From: Sweltsa coloradensis
Taxonomy: Eukaryota > Arthropoda > Insecta > Plecoptera > Chloroperlidae
Reading direction: 5' to 3'
DNA: 64,000 bases
Assembly (NCBI GenBank): GCA_024449915.1
Contig: JAMZAV010000108.1
Coordinates: 930,001-994,000, forward strand
Part shown: in pieces, positions 34,766-47,230 of the stretch
Numbering within the stretch: position 1 is the stretch's first letter
Layout: each line of letters opens with the position of its first letter
The notes under the pieces: model-generated
What the model was told of the DNA's origin: nothing
Seen by the model: only the letters and a program-made list of their open reading frames with translations
Database searches by the model: none
Made by a program: the position numbers and the translations under genes

Positions 34766-35488
34766 TCACAGTCGTCGACGTCAATATAATATTATATATT
34801 ATATCAATAATAATATCATATCATATTATATTGGTTTATCCAACGACAAAGCGCATTTCCAGCTGGTCTATGGGGAAAATCAAAGGTCATCAAGGTAGTC
34901 GAGAACGAGAATATATAATAATATTAATGTTGAGCTGAAGTTAGTGCAAACCTTGGTGGAGCACTATATTATTTTCTACGATATAGTGGACTTCAATGTA
35001 TTGGCAGACGCAAAAAATATCATCTAGATCTTAATGTAGAAATAAAAACATATATTTACAAAATTAAAGAGCAAATATAAAATGTACACATAAATAATAA
35101 TAATGAAAGTTGTTCATCGGTAATTATTCTGAGACGAGTCGCATGAAAATTAACATTGGAAAGGTATTTCCGATTATCTACATACAATGTAAAGTCCGTT
35201 GATCTTTTTATTTTAAATACACGAAAAACAGATGATAATTGAACTGTTGCGAATTTTCGAGACACAATTCCAGGCTCTTCCACAAACAGACAACAGCCAT
35301 GCACATAAGGCCAAAAAAGAAGAGGTCTTCAAAGAGTCAGGAAGTGTGGTTCGAAAATTCTCATTTTAGTATATATTTTTTTAACTTTTATTACATTCCG
35401 AATCATAAGATTTTCTTACATACCTAGAATAGTTGTACCTTCTAAGCATAGTCTCCGATATAATGATAATGGATGAAAATATGGTTGT

Positions 35489-36199
35489 TGGATGAGCGTA
35501 GCGAGCGAAGCGAAGATTCCATTTCACTACACTGGAGAAAAAAATCCGGAATCTTTTTTTTTTCTTTCTGTATTTTTGTCTGTTTGTTAGCACGATTCCG
35601 GCAAAACCGATACTCCGATTGCGATGAAATTTCATGGAGGCCTTCGAAATCTCTGAACTTAGAACTTCCACGTTTTTGAGCGCAATCGGGAAATTTTTTC
35701 TCATAAAAAACGCAATTTTACGATTTTTTTCGATTTTTAAAAACTTTCTTCGACTTATAACACCTACATGCTTTAACCGATTGTAATGATTTTTTCACAG
35801 AACCTTAATTTCATGAATTAAGATATTCGTGCGAAATTTGAGCGTAATCGAAAAATTATTTCTCATGAAAATCGAAATTTTACGGGTTTTTCTTTTTTAA
35901 AACAATTCTTTGACTTATTACACCTACATGCTTTATCCTATTGTAATTATTTTTTCACAGAACCTTAATTTCATGAATTAATATATTCGTGTTAAATTTG
36001 AGCGCAATCGAATATTTATTTCTTATGAAAATTGCAATTTTAAGATTTTTTCTTTGTTAAAAATTACGATTAATTAAAAAAATCTTCGACTAAGTAATGA
36101 TTTTTTCACAGAACAACAGAAAATCCGCGTAACACATGGCAGCTCAATGCACCAATTACGCTCATCCAACAACGCGGCGGGACTTAAGCGTTTTCCTAG
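35489..36199 (+). mobile_element. Helentron-like element H6
   Basis: Starts TGGATGAGCGTAGCGAGCG, ends ATTACGCTCATCCA plus acaacgcggcgggacttaag cgttttCCTAG. Flanks T and T. Close to H4 in sequence and internal repeat structure. Confidence 0.8.
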
Positions 36200-36305
36200 T
36201 ATAAAAATATATTACACTTATAGTAGAAGGACCTTCCAGAGGTTAAGCTTGACGAATATACGAACTTATTACTACTAAGAATGACCGTCTGACCATTTGA
36301 ACGCC

Positions 36306-36475
36306 GTCAGCGGTGGCCAAAGCGAATGGATCTATGACGACGTGGGTTCGAAATTCGAATCCTGCATAAAGATGGGTTTTTGGTTGGCCTTCATCGTCAT
36401 CTATCACCACTCATCGTCTCTAATATACATAGTGCATTGATAGATACTTTAAGCAAGAAATATCATCATATTGAC
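36306..36475 (+). repeat. SINE family A copy
   Basis: gtcagcggtggccaaagcg, gacgacgtgggttcgaaatt, cctgcataaagatggg, then the tail catcgtcatctatcaccact. Internal small duplication at the box B (ggttcgaaattcgaatcc). Confidence 0.6.
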
Positions 36476-36479
36476 CTGT

Positions 36480-36770
36480 CAACCGCGCGCTTCATCGTCT
36501 AGATGAGCCTAGTTGCAGCTGGTCGACACAGTTGGACGTGAGACGCGGAAGACTCCTCTTCTTTACACTGGACCACGGGTGCAAGTGCACTCGTGCGTTG
36601 CGAGCCTTATAGACGTGCTTACTGTCCTGCCAACATCCAGAGATCGACTCTACTTAGAGACAACGAGAGATCGAGACTCGAGTATCAAGATGACGGGACA
36701 TCTCCGAGACAGTTCCGAATACTATCGACGAGCAGATAGTGTCAAACGATTTCTTATTCTACATTAATTA
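36480..36770. other. GC-richer block, unexplained
   Basis: Plus frame 36513-36767 is open (84 codons, for example DSSEYYRRADSVKRF) but there are no convincing splice sites. A minus-strand donor-like site (acagtaagc) at 36618 leads only to stop-containing frames. Confidence 0.25.
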
Positions 36771-38639
36771 CTGTTGTCTTGTCTCCACTTTTATTTTCAC
36801 TTGATTTTTTAATATTCTTCGGCCCTCTTAGTGAAAGTGACCAGATGATCTATTTTCTGTTGATAAGGAATGCAGCTACGATTTGTCTGGTTTAGAGCAA
36901 CATTTACAAATAATATTGTACACTGTTTTTTTTTTGTTTTTTCAGACATCCACATTCACACTTTTCCATCTGAAAGAATTGCATGTTGGTTTCAGTAGAT
37001 AAATAAGAAAACAAACCAGATGGCAATTCAATCCGGGACCTTCTGCATTGGAATCACAAATAAATCCACAGAAACGACAAGCCACAAAAACCATAACTAA
37101 ATTAACGAAACAAACCATGAGCCATGTAAACTTGAAAGTAAATATCAATTAGTTCGCTGCTTAATTAATGCGTTTCTGTGGATGAACGTCATTATCCCAA
37201 AATAAAAGTGAACGTTTTTACAAGTTTACTGGTGAAGATAATATTTTATATTGTTTACTAATTATTATTATTAGTAGTAGTAGTAATAATCACATGAAAA
37301 ACACTTGCAAATTATGTTAATTTTGTAACATGTAATTACATTGCAATAACATTGCGCGTGTTATATTAATTGCAACTTTTATGATTATAAAAATGATGAG
37401 ATTATGAAGATGTGCTGATATGCAGTGCACAAGTTCAAGTACATAAACAGTCTCTCAATCTCTCGAACACCAAAACTATTTTATAAAAATATCTTCTCAA
37501 GTTGTGATCTCACGTATAGCTTTCATTGATCCGCCTCTTCATTGATCTAGGTGGCGTAGTAACACAAGAAGGCTGTGGTCTAACCGCTACATGACACCGA
37601 GGCATCTCGCCACAGATCATGAAGTGCTCATCCTACCGCTAAACAAATAACCAATGGACCAGACAGGACAGGACAGGGCGCAAAAACCGTCACCAAGTTG
37701 AACAAACTGGTGAATATTGCAAGCGTAAAAGAGAATTTAGATAAATGAATGAACTATATGTATACAACTTTACCAATAGGAGTGAGTGCCGGGTGGGGAG
37801 GTGGATTTCTAGCTGTCACAAACGTCTCCTCACCCCCTACTAATAGTAACCTACTAAATCTCCAAAGCGCTCTTAGTCGAAGTTCTAACTTATAATGAAA
37901 CTTATGATTTATTGTAACAAACTTTTCTCTACAGTCTACAACATACATAGGCCTCGGATAATGGACAATGCGGCTGCGAAACGTACGAAGAGAACCATGT
38001 AATATATTTTTTTTATTGTTTATAATTAAAATTAATTATAATTATTAACTTCTCTTCTATAATTTTCTTGTTTTTCTGAAAATTAAAAGTCTGACCCCAG
38101 TCACGAAGAGATAATTAACATAAACTCTCAGTTGGAAATATTTGCTTCAAATGCTTATTGAGGCTGTTTGTAAAGGGTCGGCAGATGTATTGGTTGAAGG
38201 ACGCGAAATACCCACGGAAGTTATTGAACTTTCAAACCCCAAACGCGTAGATATTTCAATTATGATAATCAACTCAACTCACACAAACTCTTCACATCTT
38301 TGTTGGAAAGATGGTCGCAAGGCAACCCAAAATGCAGGTCGAACAAAACACTGCAATAAAATTCAAAATCTCATACAACAAAAGGGCAGACATCTTGGAG
38401 GTATTTATTTACCGAGATTCGGCCTTGGATTCTGAATGGGGGGACTGGAAAAAATAAGATGCACCTCGAAACGAATGAAGTGAAATAAAGGAGAAAGTCT
38501 CCTGATGTATTTATCTCGTTTTCTCGCTCGATGCGGCAGAAAAATGACATCGTAGAAAAAGATTCGCCGTCGTTTGGTTAACAAGAGGTTTTTTGTGTGT
38601 TTTTATTTACACGGCCTAACTGTTCAGGTTTTTGTTCAG
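36771..38639. other. intron sequence, nothing recognised
   Basis: AT-rich with tRNA-like traces near 37560-37650. Plus frame 38142-38435 (97 codons) is unrecognised. Confidence 0.4.
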
Positions 38640-38811
38640 AGGTGATGATACCGTGGCTGACACGCCCATTCCTCCCGTGTTATATACGATGTGAAACAGA
38701 TGTGAATGCGAAGATGCTGATGGGCTGTTAATTAGTAATCGTCGTCACGGGCAGTTTGGCTAATGAATGGCGAATTTATCGGCTTTGGATAATATGCACT
38801 TTCTAATCCTT
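38640..38811 (+). ncRNA. weak candidate plus-strand noncoding exon
   Basis: The acceptor aggtttttgttcag has a strong pyrimidine run and the donor is CCTT|gtaagtatt. All frames contain stops. Could be a chance pair of sites. Confidence 0.2.
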
Positions 38812-41800
38812 GTAAGTATTAAAATCTAAAAAAAATATGTCCAAGAAAAGTGAAAATATATAACAGCAATACAATGAAAATTGAATAATATGACTTTTTA
38901 CAATGTTATTAATTAATTTTAGTAACAAAAATGCGATATTTCCATAGCTATTCAGTTCTGTTCGTCAAACAACGACATCACAAAACACACATTTAGACTT
39001 CAGTTAGTCTTTGTTTGTAAGTGTTTTGTAATGTCATAGTTTTATAATGATTACTAAATGGGCTCCAAAATATTACTTTTCAATCTCGTCAATAAAATAT
39101 TTTAATAAAAGTGTTAAAAGGCCAATTATTTTTACGTATTTATTTTTTTATATCACTCAGCTACACGTAAGAAACTATTATTCAGAGTTAGCAAGTCTTG
39201 TGCGATCCTTGACATTTATCCAACAACTTCATGGAGTTTGATTGGGTCCATTTCAGAAACCCAGCCCACACAACAATGACATAGTATTGTCATATAACTT
39301 GTCGTTTCTCTTTCTCGAATTAATCCATGTACAAAAAAATGTATAATAATGCCCATAAACCTAAAGGATCTTTACAACAATAGCTAACATGTCTGATTTT
39401 TAATAATTAAAAAAACAGAAAAATTACTTTTGTTTTGGTTAATAGATTTTTTAAATTTCGAGTCCCTTTTAATTTCTACTAAATTTGCATAGATTTGTTT
39501 TGGCGCTTCAGAAAAATCCTTTCCGTCATTCAAGATGTCCGATTATCACTTAAAACTATACAACCTCTGAAGTAAAGTTCCGCCTTACAGACCACGCTGA
39601 ACGCCACTCATTACACACCCAAACCGCCAAACTAAAATTAATCATAAGTATACATCATCCGTCATAAAGCATATAGGAAACACTGATATGGAACCTTTCC
39701 TCCGAAAACGTACTTGTTAAATAATTATTTTTCTACATGAATTCTTCCATAAACCGATAGGCTAATCACAAGAGGCCATCACCCGTGCACAGACGAGATA
39801 TAAACGTCTATATTTTCTCTTCGGTCATCGTTTCATCCTCGTAATTGTCAGTGATTGGGAAACATCAACTTCCTGGGAAAGATATGGCTGATGTATGATA
39901 AGACCAATAATTTCTCGGCGGTCTAGTTGGCTACATGGCGTGTGATTACATAGGAAGAAGCTGTGAACCTTGCTCGGGGGCTGGCTACCATGTGCGAGTG
40001 CGTAACAGACGACATTTCTTTTGTCAAATCAACGGTTTATTGTGGTATGCTTCGATAAACAGAAGATATAATACGTCGTTGTCAAATAGAAAGTTGTGTT
40101 TTTTGTTTGAATAATGTGTTTAATTTTCGACTTGAGCGTTCGTGTAATATTGTGATGCTGTGCAATGCACAAGAAACACAGGGAAATGATAGGGTTTTTA
40201 ATTTTTGGAAGAAGATAATGCAAATAAGGAGGTTTTCATCAGAAGTCAGTTCTGAGAAATTTTATTGAGAAAAGGTGAACGATATTGGAAATAGAGAGAG
40301 AGCCAAGATGTAGACCAAATTATTATTTAAAATTTTATTTTGAAATTGAAAGTAGGTGAAAACGAATAAGTAGTAAGTATAATAACGCATATAGCACACT
40401 GTTTAACTTCATATAGGTTCAAGGTATGAATGAAAAAATGAAACAGTCGAGGTCGTGAAACTAACAAACATTTCAAATTCGAGAATTAGTTTCCATAGCA
40501 GACTTTTGAAAAATCATTTCATAGATTTGTAATGATTTAATTTGTTGAATTCCTTGACAACCTATGTGTCTGAATGTGTCTGTCCTATACAGTCCAATAT
40601 ATTTGTTTCTCTATAATAGAGTGTTGCAATTTGCAGAAAAACGTTACAAAAATCTGGAAATAGCAACAACAAGACCCAGCAACCATAATGGATAACAAGT
40701 AGAATGCAAAGCATGGTATAAAGAAGTCATCCGTCTATCAACGTGATTAACTTACATAAAATGAACTTATAAATGGATGTACCTACATCCATCATGTATA
40801 CAGGGTGGTGGTGGTCTGCTTTGCTTGGTCTGCTTAGTGGACATACACTAAATACGATTTTTTTTCAAAACTATTTTTGGTTAATCACGATAGATGTAAC
40901 TCAAGCGTAACCAGCTATACTGCTTGCTTTAGATTCGGGGGGACGCGAGATCGATCCCAAGATGTTCTTCAACTTTAGTCAATGTGAATACAAGGGATTG
41001 AGTCCTGTCGTTGGACATTCTTTTCACAGCTTTAGTTTGACACCAGGGACATGCAGTGATAGGTTTTCTACGATAAAATGTATATTTATCAGTTAAACTG
41101 ACAGAATTGAACCGCTATATAAAACAAAACCGTATAGTAATACGCCCCTTGGCCAATACCAATGGTCTCAAACTCTCGATGCGAAGTATAGAATTGAGTC
41201 TTCAAGTCACTCACATTCAAATATGTTTACCCGCTTGCATACTAATAGACCACCATTGACGAACTTTCGAGTCCTTAACCTATCAGTAACGCCGTTGAGT
41301 CATACATTTCCCCACTCCCCCATTTCCTCTCATAGTATCATCACTCATAACTTCCAGATAATTACAGGACCGACCCCTACTATTTAAGGAGGAAGGAAAC
41401 ATTTATTAGAAACGACAGGACGATGACAAACTACAACATACGATTGTTTTAAAAATCTCGCTTTCTCAGAAGTGACATAATTGGCAAAGAAATTCTTCAA
41501 CGTCTTGTTATGATAGAGGTGGCGGTGTCTTTATACTGGTCACTGCCTTCCACACTTGATACCGGAGTTCGAGAGATAACATCTGACCTACCAGGAAGGT
41601 GGCGGTGCATTGTATTTCCAAGGTGTTTACCAGCGGAAGAAACCTCACATGAGGCAGGCATGCTCATTTAAACGTTTCAAATTTCTCAGCCAATTTCAGG
41701 CAAAAAAGTGTGAAACTTTACATAAGTGTGTAAAAATGAATAATGAAGGCACCTATCGCAGAACTTTTCCATAAATTGCCATAGACAAAATATGTTCAAT

Positions 41801-42340
41801 TTTCTAGTAATTTGAATCAGACAAAATGGTCAAAACAGCTAAATATTTATGCATTTACTGGCTGATTTATGATAAATATTCGAAAATATGATGATAGGGC
41901 GTACATGTCTATTGTGATCAATTATACAAAGTTTTTATTGATTGAGTAGTTCTATCGGTAAAGTAGCTTAAATTAAGATGTACATATATTTTTACAAGCA
42001 CTGATACGGTAAAGTATTCAAAATAAGGTAAATGGTCAAAGAAAAACACACAAATAAAATCTTATGGATCACCCTTGGTGGAGGTGCCGGGTACGGGAAA
42101 ATTACCCTTTTAAAATGATAGCCCTAAACTCCCCACCCCCTTGACAACAAGAATCACCATAAACATTTTGTATCATCCTCATTGAAGGGCAATGTCAACC
42201 AAGGTCTTGTTCAGTTTTTATCGGGAAATATGACAGACGCACAGACACATTTTAATGGTCTTCGACCATTACAATTTATCAATTCATAAATAAATAATTT
42301 ATTTCAAAAGAAAACTTTAGTAGAACAGGTACGTGATATT
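38812..42340. other. intron sequence, mostly featureless
   Basis: AT-rich. At 42064-42250 there is a reverse copy of the CCGGCACCTCCACC-family repeat (ggtggaggtgccgggtacgg ... cattgaagggcaatgtc). Otherwise nothing recognised. Confidence 0.45.
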
Positions 42341-42344
42341 TATA

Positions 42345-42512
42345 AATTAGTTGAACTTAACACTTTTCTTAGGTGGGAAATAAGTTTTAATTATGTTGCA
42401 ATATAAAATGTCTGCCTGTCGAAGAAAAGTAAAATTTTCGAAATATTGCAACATAATTAAAACTTATTTCCACCTAAAAACAGTGTTAAGTTCAACTAAT
42501 AAAATAAAAATA
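42345..42512. repeat. inverted repeat, about 60-bp arms
   Basis: ttagttgaacttaacac ... aagttttaattatgttgcaa is mirrored after a 45-bp spacer, with a few mismatches. Confidence 0.75.
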
Positions 42513-42619
42513 AATAATTTATTATTATGTCTATTTATCTATTTTGGACATTTGCATCGATAATCATAATCATAATCAAATACAGTGTATAAAAGTATAT
42601 GCATTTTCTAACAGCTCAA

Positions 42620-42800
42620 TTTAAGGCATCTGGTATTTGAAAACGGTCATCGCCCAAAACATTGGCACCATCCACGGTAGCCATCTCTAGCAGCATCATA
42701 GCTTGGCCAATCATACGGCGACGTCCTACGCCTAGTGTATACACATTGCGTCGTGCGTTGTTTCTCTAATACTCCTGTCACGAATGCGACAGTCAAAACG
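42620..42800 (-). CDS. unrecognised C-terminal-like ORF fragment
   Basis: One minus-strand frame reads RNNARRNVYTLGVGRRRM, IGQAMMLLEMATVDG and ANVLGDDRFQIPDALN, then a stop. Composition is protein-like and GC-richer than the flanks. It is cut by an in-frame TAG upstream and abuts Helentron H7. It may be a fragment of a transposon gene or an old exon; the overlapping longer frame (119 codons) in another register looks less natural. Confidence 0.25.
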
Positions 42801-43017
42801 GCCAATGTGGTCAATGACCCTACTAAAGTAGGCCTACTTGGTATGCGAGGAGCTGGACTGGGTACCCAACACGCTGGGGCCATTATTTCAGAGATGATGG
42901 CAAGGATGACGGGAAACGTACACAGTAGCCGTCGCAATATTGCGTAGGGGACGTGCGTAGATTGGCAAGCGTTGTGGTTTATCTGAACGGTATTGTCTAC
43001 GCACAATTGTATTTATA

Positions 43018-43480
43018 CTAGGAAAACGCTTAAGCCCCGCCGCGTTGATGTATCAGCGTAATTTTTTTTAAACAAAAAAGCTTAAAATCGCGATTTTTTT
43101 AATAGATAATTTTTCGATTACGCTCAAATTTCACACGAATATATTATTAATTCAATAAATTAAAGTTCTGTGAAAAAATCATTACAATCGGATAAAGCAT
43201 GTAGATATTATAAGTCGAAGAATTTTTTTCAAAATCGAAAAAAATCGTAAAATTGCGATTTTCATGAGAAATAATTTTTCGATCGATTTTTCCCCCCGTG
43301 CAGTTCTTCGTAAATAAATAAAATTTCATCGCAATTGGAGTATTGGTTTAGCCGGAATCGTGTTCACAGACACACAAAAATACAAAAAAAAAGAAAGAAA
43401 AAAAAACACTCCGGATTTTTTTCTCCAGTGTAGTGAAATGGAATCTTCGCTTCGCTCGCTACGCTCGCTACGCTCATCCA
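43018..43480 (-). mobile_element. Helentron-like element H7, short
   Basis: 463 bp. Left CTAGGAAAACGCTTAAGCCC, right CGCTACGCTCATCCA, flanked by A and A of the plus strand. It has one internal unit fewer than H4 and H6. Confidence 0.8.
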
Positions 43481-44216
43481 AAAATACTAAATAAATTGTT
43501 GAATTGCATGGGAGATGACCGTGTGAAATAAAAGTCTGCCGATATACCACAAAGTCCGTAAATTGGCACAGAAAGCACAGATGATAGTGTTTCAAACTTT
43601 TTGTTGTGATTATTCAATCTATAAAGCAAAAATATTACTGATTTAGTTTAGTGATGATTTGAAATAAAACTTTAAAGCGAAAAATTCTCCATTTTTTAAA
43701 TTTTGATGGACAAAGCAAGATGGTCCTTGGTGACATCCATCGTAATGTGCGTAATATATTCTTCCTCGGCAAATCAGAAAAGTTTTGAATGAATCAAAGG
43801 CGCTTTGCATGAAAGAATAATAATTTGTTACATGGACTTGTCTACTGCTCCTTTATCACTTTGTAGCAATCAAGTTTGGGTATCATGCCAGAAATACCAA
43901 AACTTTTTCACCAACACAAATATACATTAGCAAACAATAAAATCGAAAGACGAAATAAATTTACTGAATCACATTTCACTATAAGATTATTCGATACACG
44001 TAAATTATTGTTGAATTGCGTTGAAATTAGTGGGAAACATAGGCCTAGACGACTTTATATCTTATTTAAAAGTGATATATCCGCGAAACAAAACTCATAA
44101 CTTTCAAAACTATGAGCATCAATAATTATTAAAAACACTGATTTACGTAAAAACAGATATTCCATTTTATAATCGAATTCGAAAGGAACTGTCCAAATAC
44201 TTCACGTTCTGATGGG

Positions 44217-44619
44217 GACCCGGCACCTCCACCATTGAATGACTTTCAGTTCACATACTAGTTTGGAATGTAGGGAAGAGGAAGCATATTTATTTATATA
44301 CATATTCCGACATTAAATGTGAAGGTTTAAAAGTTTTCCCTGATATTTAATACCAATGCTAGTTTTGATATAAATAATAAGTATGTGATTATAGTGATAA
44401 TGTAATTAAGTATGTAGAAAGTACTATTATGTGTCTCTTTTCAAATATACTGAGCCAATGTTTTACTTCCTCACAACTATTAATAATGAAATAATATGTT
44501 ACAAAGTGTTTCTTATTACAAGTGCGTGTATAGTCTAAATATTTCATAACTTATTATTCTGCACAATATATAAACTAAATATAGAAAAACCAGTGAAATG
44601 GTGGAGGTGCCGGGTCCAA
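44217..44619. mobile_element. about 400-bp element with CCGGCACCTCCACC TIRs
   Basis: GGACCCGGCACCTCCACCAT at the left is matched in reverse at the right (atggtggaggtgccgggtcc). The interior is AT-rich and non-coding. It shows that the recurrent motif can form both ends of one unit. No target duplication was identified. Confidence 0.55.
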
Positions 44620-44924
44620 TGAAATACGATATTATGTTTTCACCATTCTTTATTTATTCTTGCATGACTTATGCGGGGTGCCAAATCAATTGCTTTTGCC
44701 AACATACGTACTTAGGAATTCGTTGTCGTGATTATATTGATAGGTGTGGCATCAAAATCATAATAATGTTTAAAAAACATCGTTCGCCTATGAGACTTGT
44801 CGTGTATCTATTAAATCTTTCTACAAAATTAATGAACCCAATGTCAGCTACGTGCTTGCTAGGTTTACTTACAGTTAAAAGACATATTCGTTAAGTGTTT
44901 TAAACCGATAATTGGCTCAAGTGC

Positions 44925-45135
44925 TAGCTCGCGACTCTGATCGGGAGGTCCTGGATTCAAATCCGTGAGGCGGCATCCGAATAAGTTTTTCCGAGGATTT
45001 CCTCAGTCATTAATGCAATTAGGATTTCGCTTAAAGCCCTCGGACATCCCTTCACAAGTGTCCTATATCCGCAAACTACCAAGCTAGACACTCGAAGAGG
45101 GGCATGAATTGCTTTCTGGAGGCTTCTACAAATAT
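44925..45135 (+). repeat. tRNA-derived SINE, family B
   Basis: Head tagctcgcgactctgatcgg, gaggtcctggattcaaatcc (box B), then gaggatttcctcagtcatt and agccctcggacatcccttca. The last block is shared with 59013-59180. Confidence 0.6.
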
Positions 45136-45224
45136 TTATTATTATGCTTTAAACAATTTTAATTGTGCTTATCGATACCACATGCATGTGAAAGTCGCTG
45201 AAGTGTCATGCCCAAATCAGTGCC

Positions 45225-45400
45225 TCTCCAAGCACTAGAGAGAGACGCCTGTCTGACAATGAAGACAATGTAACGGTTTAACGTCTAATGAGCCCACATC
45301 GTTCTCGTCATAGGTGACCCCATCTGTGTCCGAGGTGTCCCCGATATACTGACCACGTACAGATCATATACTCCGGATGTGAGAGACGTACAAGGAGGGC
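45225..45400 (-). repeat. decayed 5S-type SINE
   Basis: The minus strand reads cgtggtcagtatatcgggg, gatggggtcacc (compare the 5S head), then gttaaaccgttacattg like the 5S-SINE body. The protein-like frame (GDTSDTDGVTYDENDVG) arises from it. Confidence 0.45.
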
Positions 45401-45526
45401 CGCATCGAGGTCAATCGCGAGAACCACACCGTGAGGCAGGGAGGGTGCTTACTTTAACTATGTTTCCCAGAGTAAAATATGGGGGAAAGGTCACTGCTAG
45501 ATGCTCAATTTGAATGTGTATTTTTT

Positions 45527-45692
45527 CATTTCCATTTTGAATTGTTTCCATATTTTGTTTGGCAGTCAGGACTTTTCTGTATAGAAGAAACCATCTAATT
45601 TTTCGTGATGTATAAAAATTAGGTGGTTTCTATACAGAACAGTCCGAACGGCCAAACTAAAATATGGATTCAATTCAAAACGGAAATAGAAA
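45527..45692. repeat. inverted repeat, about 70-bp arms
   Basis: ccatattttgtttggcagtc ... aagaaaccatctaattttt is mirrored by aaaaattaggtggtttct ... ggccaaactaaaatatgg. Spacer about 12 bp. Confidence 0.75.
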
Positions 45693-45733
45693 ATAAATAA
45701 CTTCTTTCTTCAATTACACGTTCATTTGCTCTA

Positions 45734-45898
45734 TGCACACCACTAAAAGTGTAGCAAATACACTACAACATATACGAACAATAACCATGGTCATTCAAAG
45801 AAACTCTGTGGGTATTTTTCATTTAAAAAATACTTTTTAATTGTGTTTTTTCATTTTATGACTATGGTTATTGTTCGTGTGTTGTGTATTTATGCACC
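45734..45898. repeat. inverted repeat, about 50-bp arms
   Basis: tatacgaacaataaccatgg against ctatggttattgttcgtgtg, extending outward through cactacaaca / tgttgtgta. Confidence 0.65.
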
Positions 45899-45932
45899 TC
45901 CCGGTTAAGATTGTTCAAAACTCGTTGTTGGT

Positions 45933-46075
45933 GGAGGTGCCGGGTATTTAAAGGTAAAGTTTTATGACGCTAGTTCCCCCCTGACCCCAAGAGTCAGCAA
46001 TGACAACAAAAACACATTTCAATCCTAGGTTTTGTTCGGTATTTATCGTGTGACGTGACACATACCGGAATACGT
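45933..46075 (-). repeat. CCGGCACCTCCACC-family repeat
   Basis: ggtggaggtgccgggtattt, a C-rich block, then caatgacaacaaaaaca and gttcggtatttatcgtgtga; the inverse of the order at 15165-15410. Confidence 0.6.
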
Positions 46076-46900
46076 AATTACAATTAAATGCAATCATTAA
46101 TTATTTTATAGACAGCAAATAAAATATAAGTAGTATTGGTAAATTATTATAAATTCGTTAAAACAAGGAGGGATTCCAGAACTGGTGTACCCTATTAAAT
46201 TCGGTCTCGGACTTCGTAGACAATGATATCGACTAACGAGATCTGATTTATTTCGAAATGTTATCATGAGTATAGTTGAGATTACTGTTCGACTTGCAGG
46301 ATTTAATAGTTTTGATTAAAATTAAATTTATTGGGGATATTTAAAGGAATTATTTCAGTTTTTAACCGAGTAATCGTTGGAATGAACGTCAGTCAGGATT
46401 TAAGGTGGGTGATAACTACCTTATACGAAGTACAATCTAACTTATAGGTCAAAATAACCTAATAAATAGTATAAGTAATTGGTTTAAATTGATTATCAAG
46501 TGTTGATCTGTTTAAAGAATATAAAATAGATTTGCATAAAATTTAGTACACGACTGGTTTGTGCCAGAAATGGGAACCACCTATCTGCACACAAATTCAA
46601 CGTTATATAGTGTTTTTTCAACGCTTTTTCAATCAGAGCAAATATGTCTGGAATTTACAATTTCTATCACATTACAATTTATTAAATATAAAGAACCGAC
46701 TAAAATATGCTAAAATGAAGTGACTATATCATATCCTAATTTTAAGAGTCGTCACATCCACACAAAGATGAAACCTACACAATTTTAAAATCTGTGAGAA
46801 TATATTTTTATCCTTTTCCTAAACGAAATATTTAAGATTTTTTTTTATAAAAATAAAGTATAAATAATTATTGTTGTTTCGTTTCTTCCGAGCACCCATG
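46076..46900. other. intron sequence, nothing recognised
   Basis: AT-rich without repeats or exon signals. Confidence 0.45.
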
Positions 46901-46909
46901 CTCTTACGT

Positions 46910-47230
46910 CCTCCAAGGATGCTTGTATAAAGTCTGACCCCTCTGAGACAGGCCGTTGACATCAGTCACAGACAGTTATATCGATACCGCATTCGCCTCA
47001 CGGCCCTCTCAATCTGGCGGTATGTGATCGTGATGCGCGCACCGCCATCTTGAGTGCGCGTGACGAGATTAGGGATGAGCGGATCACCCATACCAGGAAG
47101 TCAACACCTTTAGGAGGCAGTGATATCTGATTCTAGGAGGATGTGACTGGTGAAACTAGCGAGAGGAATGTCAGGTGGGCCGCCGCGTAGTGTACGTAGC
47201 TCACTTCGGAGAAGTCTCACTTTAATTTAA
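46910..47230 (-). promoter_or_regulatory. CpG-rich block with YY1-like motif
   Basis: The minus strand carries CTCAAGATGGCGGTGCGCGC, matching the AAGATGGCGG core found at many animal start sites (YY1-type). A 125-nt stretch (47002-47126) between atcctcctagaatcag and AGGGCC|gtgaggcg is open in one frame (VDFLVWVIRSSLISSRALK then MAVRASRSHTARLRG). It ends in phase 2, so it does not fit between the known host exons, but could be an alternative first exon. Confidence 0.3.

Noticed and set aside
45225..45400. Minus-strand frame GDTSDTDGVTYDENDVG as an exon
   Set aside because: The text aligns with the 5S-SINE head and body seen at 18.1 and 19.1 kb.
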